64,000 bases of DNA from Liquorilactobacillus hordei DSM 19519 (lineage in GTDB: Bacteria > Bacillota > Bacilli > Lactobacillales > Lactobacillaceae). Where the stretch lies: positions 2,176,129-2,240,128 of the forward strand of contig NZ_CP049303.1 in NCBI RefSeq assembly GCF_019443985.1. Reading direction: 5' to 3'. Below are positions 56,011-64,000 of the stretch, in pieces. Position 1 is the stretch's first letter. Each line of letters starts with the position of its first letter. A program made the position numbers and the translations under genes. Under the pieces are notes generated by a model. The model was given only the letters and a program-made list of their open reading frames with translations. It had not been told where the DNA came from and did no database searches.

Positions 56011-57808
56011 AAAAAAGGGGCTGTGCCATAAGTCCTAAGTGAAAGAGCTTCACCAGAGAAAGTAATGATTTTTCTGGTGAAGCTCTTTTGGTATAATTAA
56101 AAATAAAAAAGCACCGGTTGCAGCCAGCACCTTTACAAACAATACCCCTATAGAAAGGATAATCAAAATGTACGATAATTATAACATAAATCTGACTGTA
56201 CTTAGTATCAAAACTGACTGGGAACCAAAAGAAAATCATCCTGCACGGATGATTAATCAAATAGTTGAAGACCTTAAAATTAAAGATCCCTACATCTTTG
56301 GACGTCCGCGTAAGTATGATCTGCGTGTACTTTTAAAATTAATTTTGTTTGCGTACACAAAAGGTATCTTCAGTAGTCGTCGTATTAATACCTTGGCAGA
56401 AGAGAATTTGGCAGCCCGCTGGCTGACGCAAGAACAAGTTCCAGCCTACCGAACAATTTGTCGTTTTAGAATTTCAGATGAAGTTGAGAACTTGATCAAT
56501 CAATGCATTCAAAAACTAACCAAATATCTAAAGCAAAATAACTTTATTGATGAGGTTACTTTTATTGATGGAACTAAAATTTTGGCTGATGCCAATAAGT
56601 ATAGTTTTGTTTGGCGTAAGAATACTGTTCGTTTTGACAAGCTTAATCGCTCTGCGATTATATCCCTTCTGAAAGAATTAAATGAAGCTAAGTTTAAATG
56701 CCAGCTCCCAGTAGAGACAGATCTTACTTTAGAAATGCTTGATGAAATTATCTTGCGGTTAGAGAATAACTTGAAAGATCTGAATAAAAAGATTGAAAAG
56801 GAGCACACCTCTCCAAACCCAGACGTCGAGAACTGAAATCGTTAAAACGAAAACTTAAGTTACGCCAAACTAAGTTATTGGAATATAAAATACAAACTGG
56901 AATTTATGGTAAACGAAATAGTTATTCGAAAACAGACCATGATGCGACTTTTATGCGTGTTAAAGAAGATTCAATGTTCAACGGACAGCTAAAACCGGCT
57001 TATAATCTACAAATCGCCACGAGTAAACAATTTGTAACTGCCTTTGGCATTTTTCAAAATCCAGGAGATACCAAAACATTAATTCCCTTTTTACAGCAGC
57101 AACAAGCAGCTGGAACTTTAGGTAAGTATATTGTGGCCGATGCAGGATACGGTTCAGAATCAAATTATCGATACTTTGAAGATGAATTACCTGAACATAC
57201 AGCGTTGATTCCGTATGGGACAATGTTGAAAGAAAATAGTCGCAAATGGCAAAGCGATGACCGTAAGGTCATGAATTGGACATATCACCCTAAAGATGAT
57301 TATTTTATTGATCCGCAAGGAGTTAGATTTAGTTTTTATACTTACCGTAAGCGCAAAGACAAGTACGGGTTTGTACGTGAATTTAAAGAGTATAAGGCAA
57401 ACAAATATGATAATGATTTTCAAATTGACCACCGAGCGTTCACTAAAAGCGGAAATCTTCGCAAAATAAGTATTAATGACGCTTGGGAGTACTTCAAAAG
57501 CTAAGGAACGCAAGTTGCTTTCAAATCACCAAACTGGTTCAATTTATGGACGACGTAAAATAGATGTCGAATCAGTTTTTGGTGGATTGAAGGCTTGTTT
57601 GGGTTTTAAAAGATTTTCGGTTAGAGGTCTTGAGAAGGTAAAAAAGGAAGCTGGAATTGCCTTGATGGCAATGAACATTAGAAAATTGGTGGCAAAGGTT
57701 ACCAACTATAACTGTTCTATAAACAAAAAGAAGAGATTAGCGAAAATCAAAGAACGATTTTCACTAATCTCTTCTATTTTGAAGGACTTATGGCACAGCC
57801 CCTTTTTT
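56011..57808 (+). mobile_element. IS1182-type insertion sequence with broken transposase (about 1.8 kb)
   Basis: Perfect 26-bp terminal repeats AAAAAAGGGGCTGTGCCATA-AGTCCT bound the element. Just inside the left end a perfect hairpin (GAGCTTCACCAGA/TCTGGTGAAGCTC, about 56045-56092) can stop transcription entering from the PTS operon. The transposase is in three frames. No clear target duplication was seen. Confidence 0.88.
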
Positions 57809-57835
57809 CTTTATTCTAAAAAGGAGGAATTTAAA
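56168..57835 (+). pseudogene. IS1182-family transposase, frameshifted
   Basis: Three consecutive frames together give one transposase. The first (56168-56836) has PARMINQIVEDLKIKDPYIFGRPRKYDLRVLLKLILFAY and FIDGTKILADANKYSFVWRK, the IS1182 N-terminal part. The second (56878-57504) has TDHDATFMRVKEDSMFNGQLKPAYNLQIATS and VADAGYGSESNYRYFE. The third (from about 57476) has GRRKIDVESVFGGLKACLGFKRFSVRGLEKVKKEAGI. Frame changes fall near 56815 and 57495, so the enzyme is probably inactive. Confidence 0.85.
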
Positions 57836-57904
57836 ATGACTTAAGCGACTATTACTCAAATAACAACGATTACTCGAATTTATAATTTTAGGAGGATACT
57901 TATA

Positions 57905-59234
57905 ATGACTACTGCTACAAAAACAATCGTTAACTCACAGAGTCTAAGTCAAATAGATAATGCTCGAGATTCTGTTAAAACGGTAATCCTAGCTTCAATG
58001 ATCGGTACAGCTATTGAATTCTTTGATTTCTATGCTTATGGAACTGCTGCTGCTACATACTTTCCAAAGGTTTTCTTTCCTGAGGTAACCACAACAATCG
58101 CTACACTACTAAGTCTGCTCACATTTGGCGTGGCTTTCGTTGCACGTCCTCTTGATCATTTGTCTTCGGTCATTTTGGAGACAAGGTTGGCCGTAAAAAA
58201 ACATTGGTTGTTTCGTTGCTACTCATGGGTGGATCAACTGTATTAATTGGATTGCTGCCTGCCTACAGCACTCTTGGATTACTCGCAATTATCTTACTTT
58301 GCATTTGTCGTTTCGTTCAAGGTATCGGTCTTGGAGGCGAATGGTCAGGCGCGACACTTGTTGCTACAGAAAATGCTCCTGAGGACAAACGTGCACTCTA
58401 TGGTGCTTTTCCAGAATTAGGTGCTCCTCTTGGCTTCTTCTTAAGCAATGGTTTATTTTTTCTTCTTGAATCTTTCTTAACTCCTAATCAGATGCTCTCA
58501 TTTGGTTGGCGTGTGCCTTTTCTAGCTTCTGCAGTCCTTGTTGTTGTTGGTTTTTGGTCAGGACAAAGATGCAGGAAACACCACTATTCAGACAAGCACA
58601 AGCTAAACAACTGACTTCTAAATCTCCATTAACATTGGTCTTTAAGACTTCTTGGCGTCAGATTATCCAAGGTACTCTTATTGTTGCAGTAACCTATACA
58701 TTATTCTACACATTGGCAACTTGGTCCTTAACTTATGCAATCACAAATTTAGGATTTTCTAATCGTGAATATTTATTTTTATTAATGGGTGCTATTATTG
58801 TTTTTGCTATTTTAATTGTATATGCTTCCAAACTTGCAGATATTTTTGGACGTCGCAGAGTTTTACTTGCTTCTTCAAGTGCTTTGATTGTCTTTTCACT
58901 GCTCTTTCCATACCTTTTACAAGGGCAGCGTAACTTTACAGGAGCTATTATCTTTTTAGTCGTTGGTTTTACATTAATGGGCGTTGCCTTTGGTCCAGTT
59001 GGTGCTTTGTTGCCAGAATTATTTAAGACGGAAGTGCGCTACTCTGGTGCCGGAATCTCTTATAATCTAGCCGCAATTGTCGGTGCAGCATTTACACCAA
59101 TGATTGCAACTTGGTTAGCTAATAATTGGGGAATAAAATTTGTTGGCCTTTATCTTGGAATAATGGCTGTTGCTTGCTTAATTTCACTCTTAACAGTAGC
59201 GGAGACAAAGATGTTGATTTCTCTGAGTAATTAA
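57905..59234 (+). pseudogene. MFS metabolite:H+ symporter (ShiA/ProP-like), two single-base frameshifts
   Basis: ATG 57905 with TAGGAGGA upstream. The frame reads SMIGTAIEFFDFYAYGTAAATYFPKVFF, then shifts at about 58153 (adding one G gives ARPLGSFVFGHFGDKVGRKKT, the MFS loop motif). It then reads CRFVQGIGLGGEWSGATLVATENAP, shifts again at the T5 run 58551-58555 (adding one T gives VVVGFLVRTKMQETPLF), and ends LLPELFKTEVRYSGAGISYN. With both bases restored it is a normal twelve-helix carrier of about 440 residues for organic acids or osmolytes. Whether the losses are real is unclear. Confidence 0.8.
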
Positions 59235-59528
59235 AAGTCTAAATAAATTGTAACGAATAATTATATATAGTCTATAATTCAAAATAATGATTGAATAATT
59301 GGTTAAATATAAATTTTGATCCACTTTTTTATTTCCTTCACATAGATTCTGACTAATCAATTTTATCTTCTTTCAAAACATCCTCATTTATATTTAAATA
59401 GTCTTCACTTTCTAATAAGATTCTACAGTTACTAACAGATTAATTTATCTTTATTAGCACCACCAATTTATAAAATTCGAATACTATTATAACTTTTTTG
59501 ATTCGTAAAACCCATTTTTTTGAAATCA

Positions 59529-59572
59529 AAGAGCCAGACCAAATTTAATTTTTGGCCTGGCTTCTTATTTTT
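59529..59572. terminator. Terminator between convergent broken genes
   Basis: AAGAGCCAGaCCAAA and TTTGGcCTGGCTTCTT form a stem followed by TTATTTTT. The preceding 59235-59528 has no gene. Confidence 0.7.
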
Positions 59573-59647
59573 CAAACATATATAACTCTCTTTTTTATTC
59601 ACGCTAAAAGAAGAAAATATTTTTCTATATTTAAATTTACTGTAACC

Positions 59648-61358
59648 TTATTTCTTTAATTTTCCTACAAAGATCCTTATTATCAACACTATCCATGTTA
59701 AACAACTAATAAATAAACTGAAATAAAATAATTTGCTTGGTTGATAAGTTACAGTAATTTTATTATTCTTTTGTGCTGATTTAACTTCAACTGTTCCACG
59801 AAAGCTTTTAGTATGAGTTACACGTTTATATTTAATTTAACTTGTGTTCGATTATAATCGATAATTGGTAAATTTATATTCTCTTCTTTACCACTTTTAT
59901 GGACTTGATAGATAATAGTGTTTGGTACAGTCTTGGGGACCAATTTAATCTCCCTTTTTCCTATAATAACATAATTGTTATATATTGATTGATTGTATGA
60001 ACCAGTATCTTTATCAGCATATTTTGGATAATAGTCAGTTTCACCGTTTAAAACTAGATACGAAAAAATATTATTATAATTAGATTTATCAACTAAAGCA
60101 TTAATCGGTAATGGTATAGGATCACCTTTACTTTCTAGTAAATAATTCTGATTAGCTGCTAAAATACGATCAAAAATTGATTGCATTGATCCATAATATC
60201 CAACAATACTTAAAAAAACAAAACTTATGATGGCTATTTTTTTAAGATAGTTCGTCTTAAACTGCTCAAGTAATTGACTTAATACCAACGAAGCCGTAAT
60301 TGACAAGAAGAAGCTTGAGTAAGTATTAAATCTATAAGGAAATTGAATTTCACCCAAAATATTTAATGCTGTATGGCTATGATCAAGTAATCCCCATGGA
60401 ACAAGAGTAGTAGACAAACACAAAAAGATAATTCCAATAATATAAATATTCTTTTCTACAATACTTCTTTTTACAAAATACCAGCCAAGAAGAGCAGTTA
60501 TCAACATAATAATACCTATTGAATGATTAATTGAAATAGTATTCGAGACCGATGCAACTATCATTTCATTAAATGACATTAAAAAATCGAATCCTTTTTT
60601 AGGAGAGGCAAGATTTTGACCTATAAATCTGTAACAAAAGGTACTATAATAAAAGAACTCAACAATAATGTCAAACCTATTACTTTTACATAATGCAAGT
60701 ATCCGTTCAGATTCAAACGTCTTTGAATAATAATTTTTAGAAATTACCAATCCCGTTAGAATCATACTTATTAGATAAACACTTAATAGATGGCTATATA
60801 ACAACAAACTCATCCCTATTGCAAGTTGTGGCCATTTTTTTAAATTTTTCCAAAAAACATTATAAGCACCTAAGAAAATTAGAGGTACAAATGTATACGC
60901 AATAAATTCCCCTAAAACATAATTGTAAAGACCTAAATGTAAATGATATGGCGCAATCGTATAAATAAGTGCAAATATTAAACTCCGACCCCTATTTTTA
61001 GAAAAACTATACATAGAATAGTAAGCAATAGTTAGGGTGCTAAATAAAAAAAAGCCATACAAATAAAAAAAGCGCTGATTGGATTAAAATAAAATCTTAA
61101 AAAAGCCCACGGATACAAAAAAACGGTAGGATAAAATAGAAAATTACCTACACCAGTATGATTAAAAGTATAACTAGCAATAAAAGTAAGTAGATGATGT
61201 CCCCTTAAATTATGATATATTTCTTCAACTCTTGAAAAATGAAAACTACTGTCAGATGTTAAAGCAAGTTGATTGGATCCAAACAATATAGATGTATATA
61301 AAAAAGTAATAGCAGCTAAAAATAATATAATAATAAAATTTTTGTTAATTTTTAACAA
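59648..61358 (-). pseudogene. YfhO-like membrane protein with several frameshifts
   Basis: From TTG 61358 (GGGGG upstream) the N-terminus reads SDSSFHFSRVEEIYHNLRGHHLL, as in the family at 29762-31486. The frame changes at a T8 run near 61050 (one T missing), giving GFFLFSTLTIAYYSMYSFS. Between about 60690 and 60620 the sequence FDIIVEFFYYSTFCYRF is out of frame; the other frame reads IGLTLLLSSFIIVPFVTDL. The last break is near 59825, beyond which THTKSFRGTVEVKSAQKN and a final helix run to 59648. All parts of one roughly 570-residue protein are thus present in pieces. Confidence 0.75.
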
Positions 61359-61640
61359 CGTTTTTCCCCCACAATAATAAAATTATAACCCCTGTTAGAT
61401 ATGATATCATAAGACATTTACTATGTGCGTCTAATTATAGTCCTACGAAAAAATAATTCAGTATTTCCTCATAATTTTTATTAATATCATTTAAAAAAAG
61501 TTGTAACTTTTAATGATCTCAATGTAGTAAAAATGAGAAATGTAATTACCAATCCCAATATATAACATAAAATTTCGAGTACTAATTCAAAGCTAGATTG
61601 GAAAATCTTAATTTGTAGAACACAGTTCTTTACAAGTAAA

Positions 61641-61664
61641 AAAAGATCTCCATAGAGACCTTTT
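61641..61664 (-). terminator. Terminator after the YhgE/Pip gene
   Basis: AAAAGGTCTC and GAGATCTTTT (minus strand, one G-U) with a T7 run lie 17 bases past the stop at 61681. The 61359-61640 interval has no gene; 61568-61600 resembles part of the R1-R3 repeats. Confidence 0.75.
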
Positions 61665-61680
61665 CAAGGTTATCAACTTA

Positions 61681-64000
61681 TTAAATTTGCTTACTTTTCT
61701 TCTGTTGCTGGTTCTGCATAACTAACTGAACCATTCTTTCTCTTGTAACCATTGTTGCCCATAGTAATAATAACGAAGCAATCATAAAGATAAGCATTAT
61801 TCCAACTGAGAATAGAACCTGATTTGACCCTAATCCAGAAGTCAATGCCTCACGGAATCCAAGAATTGAATATGTCATTGGTAGGAAAGGATTAATTGCT
61901 TGGAAGAATCCATTCATACCATTTGTAATATCAATTGGGAATGATCCACCTGAACCACCTAGTTGAATAACTAAGAGAATCATTGCAGCAAATCGACCTG
62001 GATTTCCACCAGCAACTGAGAGGAACATTATCAAGTACATCGCAGTAAAGGAGAATATTAGCGCATTAAGAATCATTTGGAAAGGATGATCTGGTATCAA
62101 TCCTACTGCCATCATTAACAATGTTTCAATTACTGCCGTACCAGTTGCTACAACTGCACCAACTGCAATCTTGCTTAAGAACCATTCTGTTCCTGTACCA
62201 TCTGGTGTAGATAGACGACGTATTGGATATACTAGGTTAAAGACTAAAGCCAACATATAATGCAACTGAAAGCATATATGGTGCAAGTGCATACCCATAA
62301 TTAGGAACAGTACTGTAATTCTTATGAGTCAGTTTAGATGGTGTAGCAAACATATTTGCTGTCTTGTTAGACGTCTTAACTGCATTTACCTTCTTCGCTC
62401 CCTTGCCTAAAGCTTTTGCAAGAGCCTTGTTTCCATCAGCTAACTTCGCTGAACCTTGTGTCAATTCTGAAGAATTAGCATTAAGCTGACTTGTCCCGCT
62501 TGCTAACTGGTTAACGCCGGATGAGAGTGTTGGCACCTTACTATTAAGTTGAGTTAACCCACTCGCAAGTTGTGCCGTTCCGCTATTCAAAGCAGCACTA
62601 TTACTATTTAATTCGCTTGTCCCAGAAGCAAGTTGACTTACGCCCGAAACAAGAGTTGGCACATTGCTGTTAAGTGTTCCTAAACCAGTTGCAAGTTGTG
62701 AGGCTCCACTTAATAATTGGTTAGAATTATTATTTAATTCTGTTGTCCCATTTGCCAACTTAGAGATTGCTCCGGTCAAAGTCGGAAGAGCACTTAATAG
62801 TTTATTTGAACCTACACTGGCACTATTAACACCACTTGTATATTTAGTAACACCTGCTACTAGAGTATTGAGTTGTGTTCCAGTTGCATTTTCTTGCGCA
62901 ATCTCTTTTAAAGTTTTTTCATTTACAGCAGATTCATTAAATGAGCTATTATTTCCTATTGAGTTGTTAAGACCGGAAGCTGCCTTTTGAGCAGCCGCAG
63001 TTAATTCACTTAATTGTGTAATCTTACCAGCTATACTATCTGCTGAAACATTAGACAAATCAATTTGTGAAATTGAGTTTGCTTTCTGAATTAATTCATT
63101 AAAGTTTTTAACAGCTTCCTCTAGTTGACTACTATTAATACTTGTTAAACTAGTATTTATAGAATTTGTAATATTCGTAGTATTTGTGTTAGCTGCTTTT
63201 TTTTTTCAAGTTCTGCCTTGTCACTAGTAGATAACGTTGCTGAGGTTTCTAGTGTATTAACTGCATCAGAAATAGTCTGATTATTAGCTTGAATCTGCTT
63301 TACCCCAGTTGTCATACTAGATAAATTATCTACTAACGGACTAAGTTGTGTTAATGTACTTCCATAATTTTTATAAAAGCTTTGTAAACTTTGTAAAAAA
63401 GTAATCATATCATTTAAGTTATTTAATTCACCATTAGAATTTAAACTTTGAACACTATTGTTAATCATTGTAGTTGTTATATTTAAAACAGAAACAGGGT
63501 AAGGTAAATCATTTGCTAATTTTTGTACATTAGAATTTATCTGCTTGGAGTTTCCCTTCAATGTGTTTAATCCTGTATTCAAATCTGTTAATCCACTTGT
63601 TAGTGAAGAAGTTTTACTATTCAAAGTACCCAAACCTGAATTAACCTGGCTGACTCCACTCGTATATGTTCCCAATCCACTCGACAGTGAATTCGAACCC
63701 GTAGCCAACTTGCTAACTCCACTCGCAAGTGTTCCTGTACTATTATTCAGCTTTTGTGTCCCTGTATTGACTTTAGCAACCAGCTGTATATTCTGATACA
63801 CCACTTTGAAGTGCAGTTGCCCCAGTCGTCAACTTAATTACACCTTGACTCAAAGGTACCACACCTGTTTGTAATTCAATAACACCATCATTAACCTTCT
63901 TAACTCCTGCAGTATATGTGTTAAGTCCATCTGATAATGTTGTCGAGCCTTCTTTCAACTTATTAGCACCTTTAGAAGCTGTTGTGAACCCTGTTCCAAC
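61681..64000 (-). pseudogene. YhgE/Pip-family membrane protein, frameshifted and cut by window edge
   Basis: The C-terminal ABC-2-like membrane domain (FLSKIAVGAVVATGTAVIETLLMM, FSFTAMYLIMFLSVAGGNPGRFAAMI, INPFLPMTYSILGFREAL) follows a long outer region. That region is made of short helical repeats of the type GVSQLASGTSELNSNSAAL, a hallmark of YhgE/Pip (phage infection protein) family. Frame changes are near 62250, in an A10/T10 run at 63197-63206 (adding one A restores ELEKK-AANTN), and near 63785. The N-terminal part lies beyond 64000. Relatives act in envelope functions or phage uptake; type VII-secretion links exist for some. Whether it is a pseudogene or a read-error case is open. Confidence 0.75.

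Overview
The window is low-GC Firmicute DNA, and the gene content points to a lactobacillus (Lactobacillaceae). Supporting signs are an LPQTG-anchored fructanase with a KxYKxGKxW signal peptide, class III fructose-1,6-bisphosphatase, a lipoate ligase, a YkoEDC thiamine transporter under a TPP riboswitch, a Met-type T-box candidate, CcpA (cre) sites, and IS3/IS150/IS1182 elements. A plant- or sugar-associated genus such as Liquorilactobacillus fits the fructan genes, but the species cannot be fixed from this sequence alone. No tRNA, rRNA or CRISPR array was seen.

Region by region. 1-5.6 kb: truncated asparagine synthase, a relic of a second gpmA, a MerR regulator, and a large cell-wall fructanase under a cre-containing promoter. 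6-9 kb: decayed membrane genes, a solo IS end and IS3-family copy 1. 9-18.3 kb: an accessory island with an unusual peptidoglycan-binding/DUF1906 protein, a degenerate tyrosine integrase, and a class III lanthipeptide locus (ABC exporter, small divergent precursor candidate, LanKC synthetase). LanKC is cut by IS3-family copy 2 with a clean 3-bp target duplication. 18.4-36.4 kb: mostly housekeeping genes (gpmA, PatB-like lyase, AI-2E-family permease, fbp, galE, GntR regulator, phosphatase, esterase, DedA, OsmC-lplA, LDH2 dehydrogenase under a T-box, GNAT). 36.5-40.7 kb: quinone oxidoreductase, a SAP protein fused to a decayed SDR/HxlR pair, and an IS150-like element. 40.7-50 kb: cfa, ktrB, riboswitch-controlled ykoEDC, yeiH/lysR, DUF915 hydrolase. 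50-56 kb: a LevR-like regulator divergent from a complete mannose/fructose-class PTS operon. 56-64 kb: a broken IS1182-type element and several frameshifted genes (MFS transporter, YfhO-like membrane protein, YhgE/Pip protein).

Two functional themes stand out. For fructan use, the cell-wall GH32 enzyme would release fructose outside the cell and the Lev-type PTS could import it; both promoters carry cre-like sites, so glucose repression by CcpA is likely. The lanthipeptide locus has all the parts of a class III system, but its synthetase is disrupted in this strain.

Many interrupted genes differ from an intact frame by a single base in a homopolymer (8.7, 32.3, 58.5, 61.0 and 63.2 kb). Some breaks may therefore be read errors. 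Others (IS insertions, the SDR relic, nonsense codons, the integrase Arg-to-Gln change) look like real decay.
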